The position numbers were made by a program, and so were the translations under genes. From positions 98,595 through 162,594 of the forward strand of contig NZ_CP111057.1 in the NCBI RefSeq assembly GCF_026250525.1: a DNA stretch of 64,000 nt. The letters are read 5' to 3'. This DNA comes from Chondrinema litorale (lineage in GTDB: Bacteria; Bacteroidota; Bacteroidia; Cytophagales; Flammeovirgaceae). Position 1 is the stretch's first letter. Each line of letters opens with the position of its first letter. The notes below the pieces were generated by a model that worked only from the letters and a program-made list of their open reading frames with translations, ran no database searches and was not told where the DNA came from. Of this stretch, positions 17,993 through 27,258 are shown in pieces.

Positions 17993-19360
17993 TCATTCTC
18001 CTAATCTTTCTTTAACATCAGGAATTTTATTTACCAATTTGTTTGGCTTACCATCAGACTTCTTTAAGTCGAAAGCATCATAAAGCTGTCCATCAGCAGA
18101 AAAAGCTTTATAGGTAAGTGTGTTATCTTCGATTGAAATTACTTGGAATAACTGGGTGTTTGCTGCTCTTCTCTCCATCCACGGATCATCAGAAACATCA
18201 TACATTTTAGGGCCACTTACAGAAACCACATACATAGTTCCAGATTCATTTTCTCTTACTTTTGAACCTGTAGGTACATTGTTTACCATTCCTCTACCAT
18301 ATGCATGATCGTGACCTTGTAATACGATGTCTACTTTGTATTTATCAAAAATTGGCTTGAATTCTTTTCTTAGCTTTTCATTATCTCTGTTTGGTTTGGT
18401 AGAATATACCGGATAGTGAAAAGTAAGTACGGTCCATTTCTTTGCATCTTTAGCTAGCAACTCATCTAACCATTTCTTTTGTGCATTTCTGAATTTAACA
18501 GATTCATCAATTTGCTCTGCATCTAATGAGATTATTCTCACATTAGGATAATCTATAAAGTAACAAGTTTCTTCTAAACCTTCTGGCCCGTTAGATGGCA
18601 GATTAAATTGTGGTTTCCATTGCGGAGAAAGTACAACGTTTCTATACTCGTGGTTACCGGGAGTCATGATACTTGGTACCATGGCATGCAAAAACCCTCC
18701 TGCATAAAACCATTCTCCCCATTCAATATCTCTATCGTGGCGGTTAATTAGGTCTCCGGCATGCAACATAAAATCTACTTCAGGAATAGTTTTGTATGCC
18801 TCTCTAATTACTCTCGACCACATTGATTTTACCTCGTTTTGCGCATCGCCGAAATACACAAATGAAAGTGGTTTGTTTTCAGGGTCTGGCATCTGGTATT
18901 GGTACCACTCACTCCAAGCTCCTTCGCTACCAACTCTGTAAACATATTTTTCGCCAGCTTTTAAACCATCTATAATTGCAGCGTGATAGTTAGCCGAAAT
19001 CTCTGGTTCTTTTTCGTGTTGGGAAACTAGCAATGTAGTTTCTGCTTTAATGCTTTTTACATTTTCTCTAAACTTTGAGCCCGGATCGGCTAAGGTAAAT
19101 TCTACCACTCCAGCAGTTACAGTAGTATCTGTTCTCCAGTTTACAGCCACAGATTCAACTGGATTTTCTGTTAAGTTTAGAATTACTCTGTCTGGTGTTT
19201 TTGAGGGAAAAAGGATTTTGTCTACTACTCCATCGTAGTAATCATTGTATTTATTGGTGTGTTCATGGTTATGATCATCTTGGTGATGGTGATCACTCAC
19301 ATTACAAGAAACTAATAATGCTAATAAAAAGAGAAGGTGATTGTAAGCTTTTAAATACAT
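17993..19360 (-). CDS. Purple-acid-phosphatase-type metallophosphoesterase lipoprotein
   Basis: The 455-residue lipoprotein (lipobox LLVSC, Cys19) begins with a His/Asp-rich tail (DHHHQDDHNHEH) that could bind metal. A fibronectin-like N-terminal domain of purple acid phosphatases follows at about 55-155 (PVESVAVNWRTD). Then comes the metallophosphoesterase core with all expected metal motifs: FGDAQ (about 170), HAGDLINR, TPGNHEYRN, FHYPVYS and QGHDHAYGR. It hydrolyses phosphate mono- or diesters outside the inner membrane. It comes directly after susD in PUL1 and before the GDPD gene, supporting a phosphorus-ester substrate. Confidence 0.88.
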   Translation of the reverse strand: MYLKAYNHLLFLLALLVSCNVSDHHHQDDHNHEHTNKYNDYYDGVVDKILFPSKTPDRVILNLTENPVESVAVNWRTDTTVTAGVVEFTLADPGSKFRENVKSIKAETTLLVSQHEKEPEISANYHAAIIDGLKAGEKYVYRVGSEGAWSEWYQYQMPDPENKPLSFVYFGDAQNEVKSMWSRVIREAYKTIPEVDFMLHAGDLINRHDRDIEWGEWFYAGGFLHAMVPSIMTPGNHEYRNVVLSPQWKPQFNLPSNGPEGLEETCYFIDYPNVRIISLDAEQIDESVKFRNAQKKWLDELLAKDAKKWTVLTFHYPVYSTKPNRDNEKLRKEFKPIFDKYKVDIVLQGHDHAYGRGMVNNVPTGSKVRENESGTMYVVSVSGPKMYDVSDDPWMERRAANTQLFQVISIEDNTLTYKAFSADGQLYDAFDLKKSDGKPNKLVNKIPDVKERLGE

Positions 19361-19425
19361 AATAAGGTGTTAGTATAAAATAAAATTTATGCTGATTGCT
19401 TTTTGAGATTGATTAAAATAAAAGG

Positions 19426-19451
19426 TGAAGGGCAGTTTTCACTACCCTTCA
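19426..19451 (-). terminator. Stem-loop after PUL1 susD
   Basis: A 7-bp stem (TGAAGGG / CCCTTCA), extended inward by two more pairs, is followed on the minus strand by a T-rich tract. It may partly terminate transcription after susCD and set the level of the downstream enzymes. Confidence 0.6.
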
Positions 19452-19459
19452 AATATGAT

Positions 19460-21103
19460 TTACCAAGGTTTGGTTGTTCCTTGTAATAACCAGAACTTAG
19501 CCCAAGCACTGTTTTTACCATCTGCTTGAGTGTAAGAAGTTTCCTCTAGCGCATCAACAGCTTCGTTTGCATTAGTTGAATTAATCAGTAATTCATCAGT
19601 CATATAATAGAATCTTACTGGCAATACAGAACGGTCTGCGGCAGGACCTGCTACTAGTTCTGGATAACCTGTTCTTCTGTAATCGAACCAAGATTCTGAA
19701 GCAGCAGCCCAGTTTGAAATCCATTTTTGCTCGATAATTTGAGCCAATGTTCCATCAAAAGCAGCTTCGCCTAAGATATAATCTGAATACTGATCGTCTA
19801 CTCCCCAATACTCAAATGATGCTAAAACTGCAGCTTCGTAATAAGACTGCGCATCACCAGCTACTGACCAACCTCTTTGTGCTGCCTCAGCTAAGATAAA
19901 GTTTACTTCAGAAGCAGTTAATAACCTTGATTGTAAGAAATCACCAGAAGCTTGTGTGTATCTCTCGTTTAAGTAAGATACATGAGGGTTGTAAGATAAC
20001 TGACCCGGAGTTGGGTTTAAGTTATAAGAAGAAGGTAAAGCTGAAACTGAAGGAGGAAGACCTACATATTCAGGATCAGTATCAATTGATTCTTCGCCAA
20101 TTGCATCTGTAGCAAGGTATCTTACATTATCAATAATAGTATCTGTACCAGCAGATAAAGTTTCGTCTACTACTAATGGAATTTCTACTTTTTGTGCCCA
20201 AAGCTCTAAACGAGGGTCTGTAAGCTCTTGCATTTTATCTACCAAAGTAGCGCACATTTTTTTCCTTCTATATTCACTACCACTTACATCAGTTAATTCT
20301 GAGTTACCAGGCCAAGAGTTTTCACTTTTATCAGATAAGAAATCCATTAAGGCATCGTCTCCACTTTCTGTAATTACAGGATAAGTGTTTTGGTCTGCCA
20401 TAATTGCTTCTATTCCACTTTGAGCAAAAGTTGGTTCTTTTTCTGAAAGTCTCATGTAGTATCTCAACATAAGAGAGTTTGCCAATTTTCTCCATTTTGC
20501 AGGATCACCTTCATAGAATACATCACCTTCTTCGTAAATCTCATCGTATTCTTCTGCATCTTTAGAAAGCAATGTGTTTGCTGATTGAAGATATTCGATA
20601 ATACCATGATAGATTTCTGATTGTGAATCGTAAGCAGGAGTTAAGTATTCACTACCACCCAAATCACCTTGAATTGCATAAGTAAAAGGTGCATCACCCC
20701 ATAAATCTGCAATTGTACCGAATAAGTAAGCTTTCATTACCATAGTAACACCTTGCTGAAATTCTAAGCCTTGCTCAACTGATTTTTCGTATACCTTCTC
20801 ATTATCTACAAGTATTGAGTAATAATCAGCCCAGCTTTGGTCTGACCAATCGTAATCGTTGTGGCCAGAAAACCAAGCATCTTTTTGTGTATGTTGCATT
20901 ACACCGGCAATATCACCATAACCAAGATCAACCACAGTCATACCTGTTTCTGTTAATACTGTAGAAAGTATTAAGTTAAGGTTAGAGTTTTCTGGGTCTA
21001 TACCATTCGGGTTTTCTACTAGTTCGTCCAAGTCTTCACAAGCAAAAACCGAGAATAGCAGGCAGAATAAAAATAGTATCTGTTTCTTTTTAAATATATT
21101 CAT
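19460..21103 (-). CDS. SusD/RagB family surface lipoprotein (PUL1)
   Basis: The 547-residue lipoprotein (lipobox FSVFAC, Cys22) fits the SusD-like fold with TPR-type helices: VMKAYLFGTIADLWGDAPFTYA at about 115-135, KWRKLANSLMLRYYMRLSEK at about 205-225, a RLLTASEVNFILAEAAQRGW segment, and the closing IEQKWISNWAAASESWFDYRRTGYP. It belongs to the SusD_like_2-type branch. It should form a lid over the SusC barrel and bind substrate at the cell surface. It starts 25 bases below susC, and the phosphatase gene follows. Confidence 0.92.
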   Translation of the reverse strand: MNIFKKKQILFLFCLLFSVFACEDLDELVENPNGIDPENSNLNLILSTVLTETGMTVVDLGYGDIAGVMQHTQKDAWFSGHNDYDWSDQSWADYYSILVDNEKVYEKSVEQGLEFQQGVTMVMKAYLFGTIADLWGDAPFTYAIQGDLGGSEYLTPAYDSQSEIYHGIIEYLQSANTLLSKDAEEYDEIYEEGDVFYEGDPAKWRKLANSLMLRYYMRLSEKEPTFAQSGIEAIMADQNTYPVITESGDDALMDFLSDKSENSWPGNSELTDVSGSEYRRKKMCATLVDKMQELTDPRLELWAQKVEIPLVVDETLSAGTDTIIDNVRYLATDAIGEESIDTDPEYVGLPPSVSALPSSYNLNPTPGQLSYNPHVSYLNERYTQASGDFLQSRLLTASEVNFILAEAAQRGWSVAGDAQSYYEAAVLASFEYWGVDDQYSDYILGEAAFDGTLAQIIEQKWISNWAAASESWFDYRRTGYPELVAGPAADRSVLPVRFYYMTDELLINSTNANEAVDALEETSYTQADGKNSAWAKFWLLQGTTKPW

Positions 21104-21127
21104 AATTCAATGCTTTTATAGTCTCAA

Positions 21128-24100
21128 TTAAAAGGTTAAGTCAAGTTTTACACCTACAGGAATAACCCAAGGGGTTACGTTGTATCGTTCAATACCCTGC
21201 TTAAACTGGATACCTCCACCTTGTGTACTTGATTCTGGCTGGAAAGCATTTTCTGGATCTATACCCACTTTAGCTTTTGTCCATAAAATAAGGTTTCTAC
21301 TAAATACAGCAACACTTGCTCTTTGTATACCCCACTTGCTAACTAAAGAAGAAGGAAGGCTATAGCCTAATGATATCTCTCTAAGTTTAATGTAATCTGC
21401 ATCGAAAGTAGCTGCTTTTGTAAAGTCCCAAGGATAGTTATCTGCATAAGGGATGTATTTAGTATCTTCTCCACCTAAGTTCTCAGTATAACCGATAATG
21501 TTTCCATCTTCATCGTATTGAGCAATAACACCTGGGTTAAACACACCGTCGTTTACTGTAACATTATAAGTTAAAGGATAACCACCATACTCATCACCAG
21601 GGCCACCTACTAAGTTAAATCCATCTTTAATAAGCGTTTCTTCATTAGCTACTAACCAGTCTCTCAACTCGGCATCTGTTCTACCGTCTGGGTTGATTAG
21701 TTGATCTAACCATCTTTGAGTTTTTAAATCAGACTCGCTGTAACGGTATGTTTGAGAAACAAACTGACCTCCATGTCTCCAATCGAAAGTCATGTTTAAG
21801 GTAAAGTTTTTATAACTTACTGAAGTTTGTAAACCTGCTAAGAAATCTGGGTTAAAGTTACCGATTTTTGTTTTTGAGTCTTCAGCATCGATTGATTGCC
21901 AAGAACCATTTTCGTCTAGAATAGGATAACCATAGTATGGAGAATTTTCATCCTCTACTCTTACTAATTCATTATCATAAATATCACCAATGGTTTCACC
22001 TTCGTAAGTCCATGCACCACCTTTCGCATCTGTCCAGAAAGTAAATATGTCAAGATCATCACTCAACTCAACAATCTTAGTTCTGTTTCTCGAGATGTTA
22101 AAGTTTAAGTCCCATCTTAAGTTTTCAGTTTCTACTGGAGTACCTCCAACTAACAATTCCCAACCTTTACTTTGAATTAAACCAGTATTGATTTTTTTAG
22201 ACGTATAACCTGAAGATGCAGGAAGTGAAATTCCAAGAATTTGGTTTTCGTTATCAGAAAGATAATAAGTACCTTCAATTCTTAAGCGGTTGCTAAATAA
22301 GTGTAAGTCAACACCAGCTTCCCAAGAAGTTGCAATCTCAGGTTTAAGATTAGGGTTTAATAAACTTTGAGAGTAGCTATATCTTGGAACATCTCCCCAA
22401 GAACCAACATTATCTAAAGTTGGATATAAAGAGTAAACTGGAGCATCGTTACCTACTTGCGCCCAACCAGCACGCAGTTTAAACATATCTATAGAACTAC
22501 TCATTGGAATAACTTCGTTCACTAATACGCTCAATGCAGCAGATGGATAAAAATAAGATCTGTTCTCTGCTGGTAAAGTACTAGACCAGTCATTTCTTGC
22601 AGTTACGTCAAGATAGATCATGTCTTTATAACCGATGTTAGCAATACCATACAAACTGTTTACAACTCTCTCTGAATTGCTACTGCTTAGAGATTGCGTG
22701 TTAGGTACAATATTACCAGTTGTATATACTCCTGGCAGTGTTAAACCATTGTTTCTTGTTGTTGATACAGACGCAGACTGTGCAAAGTTGTATCTTGTGT
22801 TTCCACCAAACGATACGTTAAAACTAAAATCGCCTAAGCCTTTATTATAAGTTAAAAGGAAGTCTGCATTACGCTCATATCTTTTTAGGTTGCTTATACC
22901 ATAGATACCGTTTGCGTCTCTATCGTAACTATTAGCACCTTTTGTTTCTCTTACTTCATTGTATTGGTCAAGTGAGTATCTTGCCATTAAAGTTAAATCT
23001 GGTATAATCTCCCACTCAGCCATTAAGTTACCGAAAACTCTGTCTCTAGTAAAGCTGTTGTTAATTTCGTAAGCAAGGAAGTAAGGGTTGTTGTAATCTC
23101 CTATAGACTGAGAAATTTGTTGTAAACCTTCTTGTCCGTCTACCCAGTAATCTTGAAGATCACGAATATCGATATGTGGAGAAACTTTATAAGCCCACTC
23201 TAACGGGTTAGCACCTCTGTTACCAGCAGGTCTGTTGTTAGACCAAGTTCTGTTTACGTTTACAACACTACTAATCGTTAAGTTATCTTTTGCTTTAACT
23301 GATGAGTTAAGAGAGAAGCTGTTTCTAAATAAATCTGAGTTAGGAATAATACCTTCGCTACTCATATTAGTAAGACCTAAACGGTAGTTCATCTTTTCAT
23401 TATTATTAGAAATAGAAACACCGTTTGTTGTGTTAAAACCAGTTTGAACAAAGTTCGCTACGTTATTCGGGTGAGATACTAACTCAGTTGGAATTGCATC
23501 ACCATTTTCATCAACTGGGCTATTCCATTGAATAGCGTAATAACCTTGATCTAATCTCGGACCAACACCAGCAGCAGAACCTTCGTCGATTGTTAACACA
23601 CCGTAAGGATTATTGTCTGGTGTATAAGGTCTAACACCTGTTGCGAATTTAGAATGGAAATCTAGGTATTTGTATGGGTTATCAAACACAGTACTTGAAG
23701 TTACATTTACTGTCATACCGTTTGAATTCTTACCAGATTTTGTAGTGATAAGTACTACACCATTCGCAGCTCTTGAACCGTAAAGTGCAGCAGCACTTGG
23801 CCCTTTCAAGATTGAAATATCTGCAATATCATTTGGGTTAAGGTCAGATATAGCATTACCATAATCCACTGAGTTTCTATTACCAAACTCTGTAACATTA
23901 TTTAATGTATTGGCAACGGGTACACCATCTATTACAAACAATGGTTGGTTATCTGTATTTAATGAAGTTGCACCTCTAATAACCATACTTACTGAAGAAC
24001 CAGCACCACCAGTTGAGTTAATTACAACACCTGGCACTTTACCAGCAATACCATTTAATACGTTTTCTTGTGCAACTCTTGAAACCGACTCACCATCTAC

Positions 24101-24802
24101 TCTACCTACTGAGAAACCTAAAGATCTTTCTTCCCTTTTAATACCCAAAGCAGTTACTACAATATCACTCAATTGTTGTAAAGATGGAATAAGTGTAACC
24201 TCAAAATAAGTTTGGCTGCCTACTGGAACTTCTTTTTCTTCGTAGCCAATGTAGCTCACCTGAAGTACTGCATTTTGATCTGGCACCTCCAATCTAAATT
24301 TACCATATATATCTGCTACTGTACCTTGAGTTGTACCCTTAATTAAAACAGTTGCACCAACTAGTGGCTCATTTTCTTCATTATAAACAATACCGCTAAT
24401 AGTAACATCCATTTTTTCTTCTACCACTTCTGCAATATTGGTAGTAGTAGTTTTGGCTTTACGAATAGTAATATTATGATTTACCGCTTTAAATTCCAGA
24501 TATGCCTGTTTAGAAATATCTGTTAAAATATCGTATAGATTTGCTGCATTTTCTATGTTTACATTCTGCTTTAACTCACGTTTAAGCTGATCTTCATATA
24601 GAAATACATATCCTGATTCTTCCGTAATTTCACTAATTATGTCGGATACGCTGCCTTGTTTATTTTCAAGGTTGACAACAGTCTTTTTCAGACTTTGACC
24701 GAGGGAGTTTTCCGCCGAAACGAAACTCGCACCTATGGTCGTAATTACTGCTAATAAAAACAATCGCATTAGCAATCTTTTAGTAATTGTTTTAAATTTC
24801 AT
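21128..24802 (-). CDS. SusC/RagA TonB-linked outer membrane transporter with STN domain (PUL1)
   Basis: The 1224-residue outer-membrane protein has a signal peptide, an STN (secretin/TonB short N-terminal) domain at about residues 45-115, a carboxypeptidase-D regulatory-like domain (ISGIVYNEENEPLVGATVLIKG, about 130-210), a plug with the SusC signature (IRGATSLNTDNQPLFVIDGVP and SAAALYGSRAANGVVLITTK), and a long C-terminal beta-barrel. The STN domain is the signalling module that contacts FecR, whose gene is upstream. It imports substrate with the SusD partner. The start is 128 bases below fecR, after a long hairpin. Confidence 0.94.
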   Translation of the reverse strand: MKFKTITKRLLMRLFLLAVITTIGASFVSAENSLGQSLKKTVVNLENKQGSVSDIISEITEESGYVFLYEDQLKRELKQNVNIENAANLYDILTDISKQAYLEFKAVNHNITIRKAKTTTTNIAEVVEEKMDVTISGIVYNEENEPLVGATVLIKGTTQGTVADIYGKFRLEVPDQNAVLQVSYIGYEEKEVPVGSQTYFEVTLIPSLQQLSDIVVTALGIKREERSLGFSVGRVDGESVSRVAQENVLNGIAGKVPGVVINSTGGAGSSVSMVIRGATSLNTDNQPLFVIDGVPVANTLNNVTEFGNRNSVDYGNAISDLNPNDIADISILKGPSAAALYGSRAANGVVLITTKSGKNSNGMTVNVTSSTVFDNPYKYLDFHSKFATGVRPYTPDNNPYGVLTIDEGSAAGVGPRLDQGYYAIQWNSPVDENGDAIPTELVSHPNNVANFVQTGFNTTNGVSISNNNEKMNYRLGLTNMSSEGIIPNSDLFRNSFSLNSSVKAKDNLTISSVVNVNRTWSNNRPAGNRGANPLEWAYKVSPHIDIRDLQDYWVDGQEGLQQISQSIGDYNNPYFLAYEINNSFTRDRVFGNLMAEWEIIPDLTLMARYSLDQYNEVRETKGANSYDRDANGIYGISNLKRYERNADFLLTYNKGLGDFSFNVSFGGNTRYNFAQSASVSTTRNNGLTLPGVYTTGNIVPNTQSLSSSNSERVVNSLYGIANIGYKDMIYLDVTARNDWSSTLPAENRSYFYPSAALSVLVNEVIPMSSSIDMFKLRAGWAQVGNDAPVYSLYPTLDNVGSWGDVPRYSYSQSLLNPNLKPEIATSWEAGVDLHLFSNRLRIEGTYYLSDNENQILGISLPASSGYTSKKINTGLIQSKGWELLVGGTPVETENLRWDLNFNISRNRTKIVELSDDLDIFTFWTDAKGGAWTYEGETIGDIYDNELVRVEDENSPYYGYPILDENGSWQSIDAEDSKTKIGNFNPDFLAGLQTSVSYKNFTLNMTFDWRHGGQFVSQTYRYSESDLKTQRWLDQLINPDGRTDAELRDWLVANEETLIKDGFNLVGGPGDEYGGYPLTYNVTVNDGVFNPGVIAQYDEDGNIIGYTENLGGEDTKYIPYADNYPWDFTKAATFDADYIKLREISLGYSLPSSLVSKWGIQRASVAVFSRNLILWTKAKVGIDPENAFQPESSTQGGGIQFKQGIERYNVTPWVIPVGVKLDLTF

Positions 24803-24842
24803 ACTTTTGGGTTTGGGATTAATAATTTAATTCTTGAATTAG

Positions 24843-24883
24843 TCGCATTGGATGAGATCGGCCAAAATTTCGTTCCAATGCGA
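24843..24883 (-). promoter_or_regulatory. Long hairpin in the FecR-SusC intergenic region (PUL1)
   Basis: A perfect 10-bp stem (TCGCATTGGA / TCCAATGCGA) with a 21-base loop lies 41 bases upstream of the susC start. No T run follows on the minus strand, so it is not a typical terminator. A similar but unrelated stem occupies the same place in PUL2, suggesting a role in mRNA processing, stability or attenuation of susC. Confidence 0.5.
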
Positions 24884-24929
24884 TTTTCAATATTTTGCAC
24901 TATGATGAATTGCACTTTGTTATCATAAG

Positions 24930-25967
24930 TCAAAATGTTTTTAGTTTCACAGTTTTTCCATTTATTTTATAGTCGATACCAAATGCAAATTTGATTGACT
25001 CTAATACCGCCTTCAGGTTTTCATTTTTATGAACCCCCGAAATTTTTCTTGAATAGACTGACTTATCTTCTACTTGTATATCTACCCCGTACCACCTTTC
25101 CAGCTTTCTTTCAATTTCAGAAAAAGGAGTATTATTAAATTTTAAAACTCCTTCTCGCCAAATCAAATCTGAGCTGATGTTAGCATCAGTTACTTTAAAT
25201 TTATTTTCTTCTCTGCTATAAACCAGCTTTTGATTTTTAGTAAGTATGAATTGTTTCGAGTTTTGTTTTAGATCGGTAACCATTACTTTACCGCTTTCTA
25301 CGGCTACTACTATCTCATCTTCTTCGTCGTAAGCCTTTACATTAAAAGAAGTACCAAGCACCTTAATTTTTATTTTCTCAGCTTCAATTACAAATGGTCG
25401 CTCTTCGTCTCTTTTTACTTTAAAGTAAGCTTCACCTCCCATTTTAACTAATCGCTCTTTGCCATTAAACTCTTGTGGAAAACTTAGTTTACTGTCTGCA
25501 TTTAAATGAATAAAGCTGCCATCTGACAATGTATAAGAACCTTTGGTACCGGGTTGCGTGTATCTTTCTTCAAAACTGATAACTGGCAAGTCTTCCTCTT
25601 TTGGAGCTTTTTCTTGCGTCGTTACCCATAATACTGCTACTGCACAGCAAATGATGCTAATCGTTGCAGCAATGCCAGATACAGAAGACCATAAACTCGT
25701 ACCATTAAATCCAATACTTTTAGCCGGATCTTTCTGTATAATACTCCTAGCTTCTATGAGCTTTTCATTATTTTCTGTATTTTCTTCTTGTTCAAAGCCT
25801 TCAGTCAAAACCAGATTATCAAAATGATTTTTGAGCACAAAATCATATTCTTCCTCAATTTCTTTTTTATCAAAACCATCTAAAAATAGATTGAGTTGAT
25901 TAGAGTCTATCTTATTGGAAAGATAATCTGATATTAATTTTCTAATTTTCTCCCTTTCTGTGTTCAT
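24930..25967 (-). CDS. FecR family anti-sigma / signal transducer (PUL1)
   Basis: The 345-residue inner-membrane protein has a cytoplasmic N-terminus (about 1-90), one membrane helix (about 97-117, VSGIAATISIICCAVAVLWVT), and a periplasmic FecR domain: RYTQPGTKGSYTLSDGSFIHLNADSKLSFP, then GEAYFKVKRDEERPFVIEA and VLGTSFNVKAYDEED. The C-terminal part (FNNTPFSEIERKLERWYGVDI) is the typical FecR C-terminal region that meets the transporter STN domain. It should hold or activate the upstream ECF sigma factor and respond to the SusC below it. Gene order sigma-fecR-susC is canonical. Confidence 0.92.
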   Translation of the reverse strand: MNTEREKIRKLISDYLSNKIDSNQLNLFLDGFDKKEIEEEYDFVLKNHFDNLVLTEGFEQEENTENNEKLIEARSIIQKDPAKSIGFNGTSLWSSVSGIAATISIICCAVAVLWVTTQEKAPKEEDLPVISFEERYTQPGTKGSYTLSDGSFIHLNADSKLSFPQEFNGKERLVKMGGEAYFKVKRDEERPFVIEAEKIKIKVLGTSFNVKAYDEEDEIVVAVESGKVMVTDLKQNSKQFILTKNQKLVYSREENKFKVTDANISSDLIWREGVLKFNNTPFSEIERKLERWYGVDIQVEDKSVYSRKISGVHKNENLKAVLESIKFAFGIDYKINGKTVKLKTF

Positions 25968-26227
25968 AACTTGTATGCTGTATCCTAAAAATCAGAAGTA
26001 TTATAATAAAAAATTACTGACTGTTTTTATCTGACTCTTCTTTTCTTGAATACTCTGCGGCTAAAAAAAAGGACTATCTACTTTTGAAAAAAATTTATGA
26101 TTTTTTTTTAATTAACATTGGCGTGATCTCAACAGATAAAATTTTTTAATAAAAACAGATGAGAACAATGCAAAGCGGGAAAGCATTACTTGAACAGGTA
26201 AATAGAATTACTGAACATAATCAACTT

Positions 26228-26806
26228 TTATTCAAAAAAAGATTTTAATGGAATTAGCATACAAATAACCAAACTAATATCTACATGGCTTCTCAAATAA
26301 TGTTTAGCCTTAATTAACTGGTTTTTTACAGTATTGCTAGAAATATTTAAATGGTCGGCAATCTCTTTATAAGATTTACCTCCTTCGTAGCGAAGTTTTA
26401 CTATTGCTTTTCTACTGGTAGGTAATTCTTCTACAGCCTTTTGCAGAGATTCGATTTTTAAAGTATCATCTACTTCTTCATTTACTCGTTGTAAAGTTTC
26501 GATTTTTCTACTTAGGTTGTCAATTGCTAACTCACTTCTTCTAATCTTTTTAAAATGGTCGTATGCTCTATTTCTTAAGCAGGAGAAAAGATAAGATTGA
26601 AAGTTTGCTTGTGTATTGAGTTTCGCCCTTTTAATCCATAATTGCATAAACACATCCTGCACCATACATTCTGCTTCGTCCATATCTTTTAATAAGGAAA
26701 AGCAAAACTTTAAAGCAGGCGTTTTGTAAGCCACATAAAGTTGCTCAAAAGCATCACTGCTTCCATTTTTTAATTCGCAAAAGAGTTTACTATCATTCAG
26801 GTTCAT
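26228..26806 (-). CDS. ECF RNA polymerase sigma factor (PUL1)
   Basis: The 192-residue protein is an ECF sigma-70 of the Bacteroides expansion type: region 2 (AFEQLYVAYKTPALKFCFSL and EAECMVQDVFMQLWIKR, about 18-70) and region 4 (LPTSRKAIVKLRYEGGKSYKEIADHLNISSNTVKNQL, about 130-170). The C-terminus ends in a hydrophobic tail (VDISLVICMLIPLKSFFE) that is often seen in this group. It should direct RNA polymerase to the susC promoter, and possibly its own, after release by the FecR protein encoded next. Gap to fecR 260 bases. Confidence 0.92.
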   Translation of the reverse strand: MNLNDSKLFCELKNGSSDAFEQLYVAYKTPALKFCFSLLKDMDEAECMVQDVFMQLWIKRAKLNTQANFQSYLFSCLRNRAYDHFKKIRRSELAIDNLSRKIETLQRVNEEVDDTLKIESLQKAVEELPTSRKAIVKLRYEGGKSYKEIADHLNISSNTVKNQLIKAKHYLRSHVDISLVICMLIPLKSFFE

Positions 26807-27258
26807 GGCAATACATAAAAGAATACCTTGGATTCAAAGGTCGGAATAATCAATAATTCACATCGAAATTCTATATTACTATTCTATTAAATACACTAAT
26901 TAATCGTTAACCGAAATTTAACCATTACTCCAACCTGTTAATAAAATTGGTGTCTAAGTCTAATAAATGTTGCTGTGCTAACTTGCTAGCTGGTTAATTC
27001 AGTTTGGTAATAATTAGATTAAAATGTCTAATCATCTGCCAAAATAAAGATGGCTAATGCATTCAAATTTTAAGATAGTGTATATGTGTTGAGCATGATA
27101 TACTAGGAAGGAAGATCACTGAAAAATTCAAAAATTTCCCTTATTAAGCTAAATCTACATAAAATAGATTGAAAACTCCTAAAAAGTTCAGTGTAAATTT
27201 GTGTCGTTTTTTCAAGATAGGTGAAGGAGGAAGTAATACTCCCTCCTCTATGTTTGAA
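26807..27258. other. 452-base intergenic stretch upstream of PUL1 sigma
   Basis: AT-rich. I see no ORF, tRNA or repeat family. The only structure is a hairpin at 27226-27246 next to the NagX-like gene end. It should hold the promoter of the PUL1 sigma factor, but no clear Bacteroidota TTTG/TAnnTTTG pair is present. Confidence 0.5.
27226..27246 (-). terminator. Hairpin after the NagX-like gene
   Basis: GGAGG pairs with CCTCC, and AGT with ACT inside, around an AAT loop. The T run is not strong, but the position directly past the stop supports transcript end formation. Confidence 0.5.
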
